Origin: Anianabacter salinae
GTDB taxonomy: Bacteria > Pseudomonadota > Alphaproteobacteria > Rhodobacterales > Rhodobacteraceae
Assembly: GCF_019061145.1 (NCBI RefSeq)
Contig: NZ_JAHQZS010000002.1
Location: forward strand, 558,001 to 622,000
Direction of reading: 5' to 3'
DNA length: 64,000 bases
Positions 8,592-16,344 of the stretch are shown piece by piece. The notes beneath the pieces were generated by a model that had not been told where the DNA came from, ran no database searches, and saw nothing but the letters and a program-made list of their open reading frames with translations. How positions within the stretch are numbered: the first letter of the stretch is position 1; every line of letters starts with the position of its first letter. Both the position numbers and the translations under genes were made by a program.

Positions 8592-9536
8592 TCAGTAGCC
8601 AAGATCCTTGCGGGCCTCGTACTGTGCCATCGGATCGTCGTCGCGCGTATACAACGCCGATTCGGTCTGGATGAACTTCGGCGGCTCGGTGCCATCGGCC
8701 ATGTAGGCGGCAAGCGCATCGAAGGCCGGTCCGGCCATGTTCGGCGTCAGCTCGACCGTGGCGTTCGCATCGCCATCGGCCATGGCCCGGAAGATGTCCG
8801 GAACCGCGTCGATGGACACGATCAGGATGTCGTCGCCGGGATCGACGCCCGCTTCCTTGATGGCCTGGATCGCGCCAAGCGCCATGTCGTCGTTATGGGC
8901 ATAGAGCGCGCAGATGTTGTCACCGCCACCCTCGGCCTGAAGGAAGCTCTCCATCACTTCCTTGCCGCCCGAGCGGGTGAAGTCACCCGTCTGGCTGCGC
9001 ACGATCTCGATGTCGTCATTGCCTTCGATCGCGTTGCGGAACCCCGTCGCGCGGTCGATCGCGGGGGACGAGCCGGTGGTGCCTTGCAACTCGACGACGC
9101 GGCAGGCGCCTTCGGGCTTGTTGTCGGCCAGCCACTGGCCCGCGACTTCGCCCTCGTGAACAAGGTCCGAACCGACGGCGGTCAGATACAGATCGTCCGA
9201 GCTATCGACCCGCCGGTCCAGAAGGACCACAGGAATTTCAGCCTCGGCGGCCTCTTCCAGCACCGAATCCCAGCCCGTTGCGACGACCGGGGCCAACAGG
9301 ATCGCATCGACGCCCTGGGCGACAAAGGACCGGATCGCGGCAATCTGGTTTTCCTGGCGCTGCTGCGCATCCGAGAAGCGCAGGTCGATGCCCCGTGCCT
9401 CGGCTTCCTGCCGCGTCACGGTGGTCTCTGCCGCACGCCAGCCCGATTCCGAGCCGATCTGCGAGAACCCGATGGTCTGAGCGGTCGCACCCGTAGAGAG
9501 CGCAGCCAAGGCTGCACCAAGCATTAGTCTCTTCAT
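8592..9536 (-). CDS. ytfQ: Galactofuranose-type ABC transporter substrate-binding protein YtfQ
   Basis: This 314-residue periplasmic protein has a signal peptide (residues 1-19, cleavage after TGATA). The ATG at 9536 is preceded by GGGAGGA. Long blocks are nearly identical to E. coli YtfQ: GFSQIGSESGWRAAETTV, ENQIAAIRSFVAQGVDAI, LLAPVVATGWDSVL, VVELQGTTGSSPAIDRA, YAHNDDMALGAIQAIKEAG and NATVELTPNMAGPAFDAL. The family binds galactofuranose, so this sugar or a close pentose/hexose furanose is the likely ligand. It heads the operon ytfQ-ytfR-ytfT-yjfF-gntR. Confidence 0.92.
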   Translation of the reverse strand: MKRLMLGAALAALSTGATAQTIGFSQIGSESGWRAAETTVTRQEAEARGIDLRFSDAQQRQENQIAAIRSFVAQGVDAILLAPVVATGWDSVLEEAAEAEIPVVLLDRRVDSSDDLYLTAVGSDLVHEGEVAGQWLADNKPEGACRVVELQGTTGSSPAIDRATGFRNAIEGNDDIEIVRSQTGDFTRSGGKEVMESFLQAEGGGDNICALYAHNDDMALGAIQAIKEAGVDPGDDILIVSIDAVPDIFRAMADGDANATVELTPNMAGPAFDALAAYMADGTEPPKFIQTESALYTRDDDPMAQYEARKDLGY

Positions 9537-9582
9537 GATTTCCTCCCATGTTCGGCCTGAGCCTGCAGGAATAAACTCATAT

Positions 9583-9591
9583 AGTAATACT
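9583..9591. promoter_or_regulatory. Candidate GntR/FadR-type operator upstream of ytfQ
   Basis: AGTAATACT is a perfect odd-centred palindrome containing the GT-N3-AC core recognised by FadR-subfamily GntR regulators. It sits in a short AT-rich island about 47-55 bp upstream of the ytfQ start, where promoter elements would be expected. The operon encodes exactly such a regulator as its last gene. The assignment is inference from motif and context. Confidence 0.5.
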
Positions 9592-9807
9592 TATTGCAAC
9601 CGAAAATTCAGAGGTCCGTCGAACCATGTCCGGCGACCCCCTTGGACACAACGGAGATATCACGAACCGTGTGCAGCGTCGGGAATGTCATTTCCGATGT
9701 GTTGGCTGTGACGGTATGGCCGATGCCCCTACTCCACTTCATCGGTCAGTGCTTCGCGCCTTGACCGTTGAGTCAGTTACCTCTCGCAAGATTATCGACA
9801 GGCTGTG

Positions 9808-10422
9808 TCACGCACCCTTCGGGTAAGGATCGAGATAGCCCGGCAGTGAATTCAGACCCGCGTTCCACCGCATGATTTCGGGGTAAGTCTCGAAAGTCAG
9901 ACGCGACGCGGCCGCAAAAGGTAGAAAAGTCGCCAGCGCAAAATCGGCGATAGTGGGCCGCGAACCCAGAATGAAATCGCGGTCCTTCAATGCGTCGTCG
10001 AGGATGCGGGCAACCTTGGGAAAGGCCGCCTCGGCCTGCGCCAAGGCAGACATGTCCGTCTTTTCCCCGAACAGGGGCTTCAAAGCGTTCTCGACGAAAT
10101 ACGTGGCGACAACAGGCTTGAAATGCTCGGAATCCCAACTCAGCCATCGCTGCGCGTGCGCCTGAACGCGACCCTTCGGCCAAAAGTCACTGCGGACCTC
10201 GTTCGCCAGGCGGATTGCAATGGCGTTGCTTTCGGAAAGATAGTCTGATCCGACCACCAGAGTGGGGACCTGCCCCATCGGGTTGATGGCGAGATAGGCG
10301 GGCTGATTGTGCGCTCCGCCCGCGAGATCGACGCGTTCGAAATCCAGCTCGATCCCCAAGTATGCTGCAACGGCACATGCCTTTCGGCCATGAGGTGTCT
10401 CGGCGTAGTAGAGCTTCATCAT
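9808..10422 (-). CDS. Glutathione S-transferase family protein
   Basis: This 204-residue cytosolic protein has an N-terminal thioredoxin-like domain (MKLYYAETPHGRKACAVAAYL) with the glutathione-site block INPMGQVPTLVVGSDYLSESNAI. A C-terminal all-helical GST domain follows, ending with the conserved RPTIADFALATFLPF. Its ATG at 10422 overlaps the SRPBCC gene stop (ATGA), so it is the last gene of an arsR-SRPBCC-GST operon. It probably conjugates glutathione to an electrophile or acts as a stress GST; the substrate cannot be told. A 271-bp gap follows that carries the ytfQ regulatory region. Confidence 0.88.
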   Translation of the reverse strand: MMKLYYAETPHGRKACAVAAYLGIELDFERVDLAGGAHNQPAYLAINPMGQVPTLVVGSDYLSESNAIAIRLANEVRSDFWPKGRVQAHAQRWLSWDSEHFKPVVATYFVENALKPLFGEKTDMSALAQAEAAFPKVARILDDALKDRDFILGSRPTIADFALATFLPFAAASRLTFETYPEIMRWNAGLNSLPGYLDPYPKGA

Positions 10423-10898
10423 GCCGTGCTCCCGGATGGCGCACTGTTCAGATGAACATCGAGTCGCTCGAAGCTGACAGTCCAGCCCATAGCGTGACCT
10501 TCTCGACTTGCCTCGCTTCCAAACCCGGCTTGGTGAAAGACCATCAGTGTGCCCCTGTCCGTCGGCACAAGGGTCAAAGTGATCGTGGTCTCGGCGCTCT
10601 CCCGGCTGCCGTCGTCCCCCAGCCAGGCGTGGGTGAAGACAAGACGCTCCCCCGGGTCAGCTACCTTGTAGATCCCGCCTGCGCGCGTCGATGTGCCGTC
10701 GGGAGCCAGCATTCTCGCCAGATGTCGGCCACCAGGCCTTGGCTCAAGAAGTTCGGTGGAATTGGTATAGCCCACGGGCCCTGCCCATGCCGCGAGATGA
10801 TCGCTCTCGGTCCAGCAGGCATAGAGTCGATCAGGAGTTGTCCTGAAGGTCCTGGCGATCGTCAGGGAGCCTTCTGTGAAGACGGTTTCATGGCTCAT
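10419..10898 (-). CDS. SRPBCC/AHSA1-domain protein
   Basis: This 159-residue protein begins at the ATG at 10898 (MSHETVFTEG), which overlaps the arsR gene by 11 bp; the longer frame from 10949 lies inside arsR. The sequence TIARTFRTTPDRLYACWTESDHLAAWAGP and the C-terminal GHAMGWTVSFERLDVHL are diagnostic of the AHSA1 (START-like) fold, a hydrophobic-cavity domain. Pairing of an ArsR-type repressor with an AHSA1 protein is a common bacterial module of unknown exact function; a role in binding a lipophilic ligand or detoxification is inferred. Confidence 0.87.
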   Translation of the reverse strand: MSHETVFTEGSLTIARTFRTTPDRLYACWTESDHLAAWAGPVGYTNSTELLEPRPGGRHLARMLAPDGTSTRAGGIYKVADPGERLVFTHAWLGDDGSRESAETTITLTLVPTDRGTLMVFHQAGFGSEASREGHAMGWTVSFERLDVHLNSAPSGSTA

Positions 10899-11235
10899 CC
10901 GTGCGGTCCTTCCGTTCGAGGTCGTCGATGTATTCCTCCAGACGATCAAAGTTCTGCTCCCAGGCGTTGGCGCAGCGACTGATCCATTCGGCAGCGATCC
11001 GGAGATTTTGAGGCTTCAGGGATTTCGTTCGGAACTGAGCCTGTCGCTTGGTCGAGACAAGCCCAGCCTGTTCCAACACCTTGAGATGCTGCGAGATGGT
11101 GGGTCGCTTGAGATCGAAAGGCTCGCAAAGATCATTGACGCTCGCATCGCCCTCGGCGAGCCGGATCAAGATTGCCCGTCGCGTCTGGTCCGAGAGCGCA
11201 AGGAACAGTGCATCTATTTCAGAACTACTGGTCAT
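10888..11235 (-). CDS. ArsR/SmtB-family transcriptional repressor
   Basis: This 115-residue winged-helix protein contains the ArsR helix-turn-helix block (RRAILIRLAEGDASVNDLCE then RPTISQHLKVLEQAGLV). The single Cys in the HTH (NDLCEPF) does not form an obvious CxC metal site, so it is more likely to sense an organic or redox signal than arsenite. It heads the operon and is followed by overlapping SRPBCC and GST genes. A perfect 6-bp inverted repeat lies 30 bp upstream of its start (11265-11280), consistent with autoregulation. Confidence 0.9.
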   Translation of the reverse strand: MTSSSEIDALFLALSDQTRRAILIRLAEGDASVNDLCEPFDLKRPTISQHLKVLEQAGLVSTKRQAQFRTKSLKPQNLRIAAEWISRCANAWEQNFDRLEEYIDDLERKDRTDEP

Positions 11236-11264
11236 GAAGCCGGTTCGCCCTCGGCACTAAGATG

Positions 11265-11280
11265 GTATGTCGGCACATAC
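11265..11280. promoter_or_regulatory. Candidate ArsR operator
   Basis: GTATGT-CGGC-ACATAC is a perfect 6-bp inverted repeat with a 4-nt spacer, located 30-45 bp upstream of the arsR start codon. Position and size fit an ArsR-family operator over the promoter. No experimental support; inferred from symmetry and position. Confidence 0.45.
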
Positions 11281-11714
11281 TGACATAATTGACCTGACAC
11301 GTCGATCACCTTTTTGCGGCATCTCTCAACCGATCGATGCTCGGGATCAGCAGTCAGACTTCACAGTCGTTTGGCAGGCAAAGCTGTCAGACGAATGCGA
11401 CGCAGTCTCCTCAAGGGCAGGCAAGCAGGTCCGACAGGCTGCGAAGAGGCCGCGCCACTTGGCAAGGGCGGAGGCGCGATGGGTCCAAACCGTGGACGAA
11501 GTGAGATGTCCAATGCTCAAGGCGTTGCACTCAGATGCCAGCCCCTCGCTGCGTCGGGGCCGCCTGCAAGGTGCAGCGTTTGCGGGGTGCCGGGACCAGA
11601 GCCCGGCGCGCGCACGATGCCGTCCATCGCAGCCCGGTTGCCGTAAGGGACGCTGTTGAGTCCAAGATCACGGCGCTGTTACAGATAGGGTATTCGCAAC
11701 AGGGAGATAGCACC
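11281..11714. other. Gene-poor region upstream of TAXI transporter
   Basis: About 430 bp lie between the arsR operator and the TAXI binding-protein gene. Short open frames exist on both strands (for example plus 11267-11659) but none has a ribosome-binding site, recognisable domain or family-like composition. The region must contain the promoter of the TRAP operon near 11640-11700. It may be a decayed remnant of an older gene; I cannot identify one. Confidence 0.3.
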
Positions 11715-12716
11715 ATGTTCAAAGGTATCCTTTCCATCGCATTGGCGGTGGGCACCTTCGCGGCGACCGGAGCGTCCGCTCAGGAACCGCAGTTCTTCCG
11801 CATCGGCACCGGCGGCACCGCTGGCACTTATTATCCGATTGGCGGTCTGATCGCGAACACCATCTCGGCCCCGCCCGGATCGCGCGCCTGCGATGAAGGC
11901 GGCTCTTGCGGCGTTCCCGGCCTGATCGCCAGCGCCCTGTCGTCCAACGGCTCGGTCGCGAACGTGAACGCCATCGCCGGTGGATCGCTCGAATCCGGCT
12001 TTGCGCAGTCCGACGTCGCCACCTGGGCACAGACCGGCACCGGCATCTGGGAAGACCGCGAGGCGGTCGAGTCGCTGCGCGCCATCGCCAGCCTCTACCC
12101 CGAGACCATCCATATTGTCGCCTCTGCAGACAGCGGCATCGAAAGCGTCGCCGATCTGGCAGGCAAGCGCGTGTCGCTGGACGAGCCGGGGTCAGGCACC
12201 CTTGTGGACGCCCGGATCATCCTTGACGCCTACGGGCTGACCGAGGACGACATCGAGGCCGCGTATCTCAAGCCCGACCAGGCCGCCGACCGGATGCGCG
12301 ACGGCGCGATGGACGCGTTCTTCTTCGTGGGCGGCTTCCCGGCAGGGGCCATCGCGGAACTGGCCAGCCAGGAAGACATCACGCTGGTTCCGATCACCGG
12401 CGCTGAAGCCGAGGGCGTTCTGTCCGAGTACACGTTCTTCGCCGAAAACCTTGTGCCCGCAGGCACCTATGAGGGCATGGACGCCGACGTCACCACCTTG
12501 TCGGTGGGCGCACAGTGGATCACCTCTGCCGACCGGCCCGAAGACCTGATCTACGAGATCACCAAGGCGATGTGGAACGACAGCACCCGCCGTCTGCTGG
12601 ATGCCGGCCACCAGAAGGGCAAGGACATCACGGTCGAGACCGCGCTGGACGGCATCGGCATCCCGCTCCATGCGGGCGCCGAGCGGTTCTACCGCGAGCA
12701 AGGCATGATCGAGTAA
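11715..12716 (+). CDS. TAXI-family TRAP transporter solute-binding subunit
   Basis: This 333-residue periplasmic binding protein has a 22-residue signal peptide ending in ASA and an AGGGAG Shine-Dalgarno. The segment FRIGTGGTAGTYYPIGGLIA is the TAXI (TRAP-associated extracytoplasmic immunogenic) signature, and SLYPETIHIVA with GKRVSLDEPGSGT are further family blocks. Cysteines in the insert SRACDEGGSCGVPG may form a disulfide. TAXI systems take up organic acids or amino acids; the ligand is unknown. It is followed by a hairpin and then the fused permease. Confidence 0.92.
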   Translation: MFKGILSIALAVGTFAATGASAQEPQFFRIGTGGTAGTYYPIGGLIANTISAPPGSRACDEGGSCGVPGLIASALSSNGSVANVNAIAGGSLESGFAQSDVATWAQTGTGIWEDREAVESLRAIASLYPETIHIVASADSGIESVADLAGKRVSLDEPGSGTLVDARIILDAYGLTEDDIEAAYLKPDQAADRMRDGAMDAFFFVGGFPAGAIAELASQEDITLVPITGAEAEGVLSEYTFFAENLVPAGTYEGMDADVTTLSVGAQWITSADRPEDLIYEITKAMWNDSTRRLLDAGHQKGKDITVETALDGIGIPLHAGAERFYREQGMIE

Positions 12717-12729
12717 TCCACCTTTTCGT

Positions 12730-12753
12730 CCGGGCCCCTTGCGAGGGGCCCGG
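12730..12753 (+). promoter_or_regulatory. Intercistronic hairpin after TAXI binding protein
   Basis: A perfect 10-bp stem (CCGGGCCCCT / AGGGGCCCGG) with a TGCG loop occupies the 60-bp gap between the binding-protein and permease genes. It lacks a T-tract and probably stabilises the upstream mRNA or partly attenuates transcription into the permease. Confidence 0.6.
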
Positions 12754-12776
12754 TCATTCCAAGGCAAGGACCGGCC

Positions 12777-14867
12777 ATGACCGCCAGCAGAACCCCCTCT
12801 GACGACTCCGCACGCGCCGAGGCCATGACCGAAGCGGAAATGCGGGCGCTTGAAGAACAATACGATCCCGAGGTGCGGTTCCGGCCCCTGACGCCTGCCG
12901 TGCACTGGTTCACCGCCGCTGCGCTGTTCGTGCTGTCCTGCTATCATTTCTACACCGCCGGATACGGCATCCCGCAGGCCACCACCCATCGCGGCACGCA
13001 TCTTGCGTTCACGCTGGGGCTGGTCTTTCTGTCATTTGTCGCCTTCGGGCGTGCCGACGAGCCGAAGAACAGCCTCCTGCGTCCGCTGGGCCTGCCGTGG
13101 TTCGACTGGATTCTTGCCATCGCCGGTGTGGTGTCGGCGCTTTATGTCCCGTGGATCTTTGCCGATCTCGCGTTCCGTGTCGGAGACCCGCTGCCCATAG
13201 ACGTGCTGATGGGGACGATCCTGATCGTCGTCATGCTGGAAGCGACGCGCCGCGCGATGGGCTGGCCGCTGCCGGTCATCGCATTGTTGTTCATCGCCTA
13301 TGCCTATTTTGGCCGCTCGATGCCCGGCGTCCTGACGCATCCCGGCGCCAGCTGGACCAACATCGTCAACCACCTTTACCTGACGAGCCAGGGCATCTAC
13401 GGCACGGCCCTTGGCGTGATCTCGACCTACGTGTTTCATTTCGTGCTGTTCGGCGTGCTCGCCACAAGGATCGGCCTTGGCCAGCTGTTCATCGACCTCG
13501 CCTCATCGCTTGCGGGGCGGTATGCGGGCGGACCCGCCAAGGTGTCGGTGCTGTCCTCGGCGATGCTGGGGTCGATCTCGGGCTCGTCGATCGCGAACAC
13601 GGTGACGACGGGATCGCTGACCATCCCTGCGATGATACGGATCGGTTATCCCCGCCACTTCGCCGCGGCGGTCGAGGCCGCCAGTTCGACGGGAGGCCAG
13701 ATCACCCCGCCGGTGATGGGCGCCGTGGCGTTCCTGATGATCGAATACCTTGGCGTGCCGCTGACGACGATCCTGACCGCCGCGCTGGTGCCCGCATTCA
13801 TGCACTTCTTCGGCGTTCTCGTGCAGGTCCATCTTGAAGCGCGCCGTCGCGGCCTGCGCGGCCTGTCAAAAGAGGAACTGCCGGTTGCCTGGACCGTGTT
13901 CAAGGCGGGCTGGCTGACCACGCTGCCGCTGTTCGTGCTCGTGGCGATCCTGCTGTCGGGCAAGACGCCCTACCTTGCCGCCTTCTGGGGCATCGCGTCG
14001 TGCTTGCTGGTGCTGGTGATCCAGAACATCCTGCGCCACGATCTGAAGACCGCCGCGCGGGAAACCGTGCGCGAGACCTGGGATGGCTTTGTGCTGGGGG
14101 CGAAATTCTCGCTGTCGGTCACCGCCGCCGCGGCCCTGGTGGGCATCGTGATCGGCGTTGTCACCCTGACGGGCGTGGGCTTCAAGATCGCCTACATGGT
14201 GACCTCGGTCGCCGCCGACTGGGCGACCAGCGTGTCGGCCATGTGGGCCTTCCTGCCGTTCGAGATCATGTCGGTCGAGAGCCTGACGCTGTTGTTCACC
14301 CTGATCATGACAGCCATCGTCTGCGTGCTGATGGGCTGCGGTATCCCGACGACGGCCAACTATCTCATCATGATCGCGGTTGCGGCCCCGATCCTCAGCC
14401 TGCTGGGCGTGCAGCCGCTGGTGGCGCATTTCTTCGTGTTCTACTACGGCGTCTTGGCCGACATCACGCCCCCTGTGGCGCTGGCCGCCTATGCCGCCGC
14501 CGGGATCGCGGACGCCAACGCCTTCAAGGCGGGCAACACCGCGTTCCGGCTGGGCATGGGCAAGGCGCTGGTGCCCTTCGTCTTTGCCTTCTCGCCGTCG
14601 ATGCTCTTGGTCGTGGACGGATTCACATGGACCGAGTTCTTCCTGGCCACGGCGGGCGCGATGCTGGGGATCTGGGCCTTGTCGGCGGCTTTTGCGAACT
14701 GGCTGTTCGCCCCCTTGCGCGGCTACGAACGCGCGCTTCTGGCGGTTGCGGCGATCTTCCTTGTCGCACCGCACCTTGTCGCAACGCTGATCGGCCTTCT
14801 TCTGATCGCACCTGCAATCATCCGTCAGCTTCTAGACGGAAAGCTGCGCGCGAATGAGGTGACGTGA
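12777..14867 (+). CDS. TRAP transporter fused permease (DctQM type, TAXI-associated)
   Basis: This 696-residue membrane protein combines the small (DctQ) and large (DctM) TRAP permease subunits, as usual for TAXI systems. After a cytoplasmic N-terminus of about 45 residues there are roughly 18-20 hydrophobic segments. Conserved DctM blocks include AMLGSISGSSIANTVTTGSLTIPAMIRIGYP, the segment SSTGGQITPPVMGAVAFLM, and a second GCGIPTTANYLIMIAVAAP and GVLADITPPVALAAYAAAGIA. It uses a sodium or proton gradient to import the solute delivered by the TAXI protein. No substrate-specific genes flank it, so the solute stays unknown. Confidence 0.92.
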   Translation: MTASRTPSDDSARAEAMTEAEMRALEEQYDPEVRFRPLTPAVHWFTAAALFVLSCYHFYTAGYGIPQATTHRGTHLAFTLGLVFLSFVAFGRADEPKNSLLRPLGLPWFDWILAIAGVVSALYVPWIFADLAFRVGDPLPIDVLMGTILIVVMLEATRRAMGWPLPVIALLFIAYAYFGRSMPGVLTHPGASWTNIVNHLYLTSQGIYGTALGVISTYVFHFVLFGVLATRIGLGQLFIDLASSLAGRYAGGPAKVSVLSSAMLGSISGSSIANTVTTGSLTIPAMIRIGYPRHFAAAVEAASSTGGQITPPVMGAVAFLMIEYLGVPLTTILTAALVPAFMHFFGVLVQVHLEARRRGLRGLSKEELPVAWTVFKAGWLTTLPLFVLVAILLSGKTPYLAAFWGIASCLLVLVIQNILRHDLKTAARETVRETWDGFVLGAKFSLSVTAAAALVGIVIGVVTLTGVGFKIAYMVTSVAADWATSVSAMWAFLPFEIMSVESLTLLFTLIMTAIVCVLMGCGIPTTANYLIMIAVAAPILSLLGVQPLVAHFFVFYYGVLADITPPVALAAYAAAGIADANAFKAGNTAFRLGMGKALVPFVFAFSPSMLLVVDGFTWTEFFLATAGAMLGIWALSAAFANWLFAPLRGYERALLAVAAIFLVAPHLVATLIGLLLIAPAIIRQLLDGKLRANEVT

Positions 14868-15227
14868 TCCCTGCCCTGCCGGCATGGCTCGTCATGTCCG
14901 CCGGCTTGCTGCCAGACGAGTGCTGCGCGGTCTGATCGAGGGAAACGAGACTGGACCGAGGCGAACGTCTGCCGACCTCGCATCTGCCGTAAACGTGGCA
15001 GAGTCCGCTTGTCCGTGAACAGGCACCTGTTTCTGGCCGAAATTCGGGAAAAACTTCCGGTGAATCGAAAACTCACCCCAATTCCACTTTCCCAGAGACC
15101 GCGCCGCCCGAAGGCCCCAAAACGCCGGTTTGAAACCACGACAGGATTGGGAAACGCGCCGGAAAATGTCCCTGTTTCCGCAGCTTGCGCGGTCGCACGG
15201 CGGCAATAGACGAGCTTCGGGGGTCGG
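14868..15227. other. Intergenic region with two short palindromes
   Basis: These 360 bp between the TRAP permease and tRNA-Ser hold no supported gene. Two short symmetric elements are visible: AACAGG-CA-CCTGTT at 15018-15031 and CCGAAATTCGG at 15037-15047. They stand next to no start codon, so their role, if any, is unknown. No clear T-tailed terminator for the TRAP operon is seen. Confidence 0.35.
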
Positions 15228-15317
15228 TGGCGGAGAGACAGGGATTCGAACCCTGGAGACGGTTTCCCGCCTACACACTTTCCAGGCGTGCGCCTTCGAC
15301 CACTCGGCCACCTCTCC
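15228..15317 (-). tRNA. tRNA-Ser (GGA)
   Basis: The minus strand reads as a 90-nt class II tRNA: acceptor GGAGAGG paired with TCTCTCC (one G-U), anticodon loop with GGA at 15281-15283, a long variable arm (GTAGGCGGGAAACCGTCTCC area), T-arm GGTTCGAATCC, discriminator G and an encoded CCA. The large variable arm and GGA anticodon identify serine (codons UCC/UCU). Confidence 0.96.
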
Positions 15318-15370
15318 GGTGCGCGGGGGCATAGCGCAGTCGGCGGGGGAACCGCAAGCGGGAATACCGG

Positions 15371-16216
15371 TCAGAACAGGCGGAAGCTGGCGGTGAACGG
15401 CAAATGGTCCGACACCTCGCGCCGGAACTTCTCGCGGCCGATGCCGTCCTCGCCCATTGCCCAGTTCATCGGGAACAGCTTGAGGCTGCCGCGGATGTAG
15501 CGGGTGGAAAAGCGGCGGCTGACTGCGAAGCCGTCCAGAAGGTTCGCCCGCCCCGATTCAAGGATATGCGAGAACCGTTCCTGCAGGTCCCAGCTGGACA
15601 CGAAATCCATCACGTCATCGCCGCCGAGGTGGTGAAAGTTCGACACGTCCCGCCCCGGGATCATGTTGAAATCGCCCATCAGCACGATCGCATGCTGCTT
15701 GTAGCCGGGCGTGTCGTGCAGCCTTGTGATCCAGTCGCCGATCACCTTGCACTGGCTGTCGCGCAGCTTCTGGTCCAGGGCCTCTCGCCCCGACTTCAGA
15801 TGCACGCCGATGATGACCGCCTTGAACCGCGCCCCGGCCCGGACATCAACGGCGAAGGCGCGGCGGCCTCCGGTATAGGTGCCCTGCGACCCGGCAATGA
15901 ACCTGGGGTTCTCGACGGTGATGCCGGGCTTGTGCAGGAAGCCGATGTTCAGGTGACTGTCCGGCTGGGGCAGCATCGTGACGTCATAGCCGAGCCCGCG
16001 CTCGGCGAGCGTGTCGGCAAGCCACTGGATGTGGCTTTGCGGAAAAACCTCGACCAGCGTGGCGAAATCCGGGTCCATCAGGGACAGGCCATGCGCCTGC
16101 GCGAACGCCTTGCGGCTTCCTGCGACGATGCCGGTGCCTGCGCCGCCCGGGAACAGGTCGTTCCCCGCAAGGTTCCAGACGGCGACGCGCATCACGGAAT
16201 GGGCAAAGCTGGTCAT
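15371..16216 (-). CDS. Endonuclease/exonuclease/phosphatase-fold protein
   Basis: This 281-residue protein has its start at ATG 16216, preceded by AGAGGGG; the frame extends to 16255 without a better site. It has the EEP-fold motifs: RVAVWNLAGNDLF at the N-terminus, a metal Glu in FATLVEVFP, HLKSG near the middle, LMGDFNMIPGRD, and the terminal SDHLPFTASF. These are the metal and catalytic residues of the DNase I/sphingomyelinase superfamily. No signal peptide is evident, so a cytosolic nuclease or phosphodiesterase is likely; the substrate cannot be assigned. It stands alone, downstream of a strong terminator at 16292-16322. Confidence 0.85.
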   Translation of the reverse strand: MTSFAHSVMRVAVWNLAGNDLFPGGAGTGIVAGSRKAFAQAHGLSLMDPDFATLVEVFPQSHIQWLADTLAERGLGYDVTMLPQPDSHLNIGFLHKPGITVENPRFIAGSQGTYTGGRRAFAVDVRAGARFKAVIIGVHLKSGREALDQKLRDSQCKVIGDWITRLHDTPGYKQHAIVLMGDFNMIPGRDVSNFHHLGGDDVMDFVSSWDLQERFSHILESGRANLLDGFAVSRRFSTRYIRGSLKLFPMNWAMGEDGIGREKFRREVSDHLPFTASFRLF

Positions 16217-16291
16217 GTCGCACCCCTCTTGGCGATCTGCGGGGGACCGTTGCACGCCAGAGTATCACCGATACGACAGCGCGGCGCATGA

Positions 16292-16322
16292 AAAAGGCCC
16301 CGGCATGGTGCCGGGGCCTTTT
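16292..16322 (-). terminator. Bidirectional rho-independent terminator
   Basis: A 14-bp perfect stem (AAAAGGCCCCGGCA / TGCCGGGGCCTTTT) with a TGG loop lies just after the 3' end of the minus-strand cNMP-binding membrane gene. T-runs occur on both strands. It separates the three-gene membrane operon from the downstream EEP gene. Confidence 0.9.
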
Positions 16323-16344
16323 GGGTCGTCTGGATTGGCAGGTG

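Noticed and set aside
9626-9826. 66-codon plus-strand ORF between ytfQ and the GST gene
   Set aside because: No start signal or family-like sequence, and it runs into the GST gene antisense.
15009-15209. 66-codon plus-strand ORF upstream of tRNA-Ser
   Set aside because: No ribosome-binding site, no hydrophobic or family pattern, and it overlaps the two palindromes; not supported as a gene.
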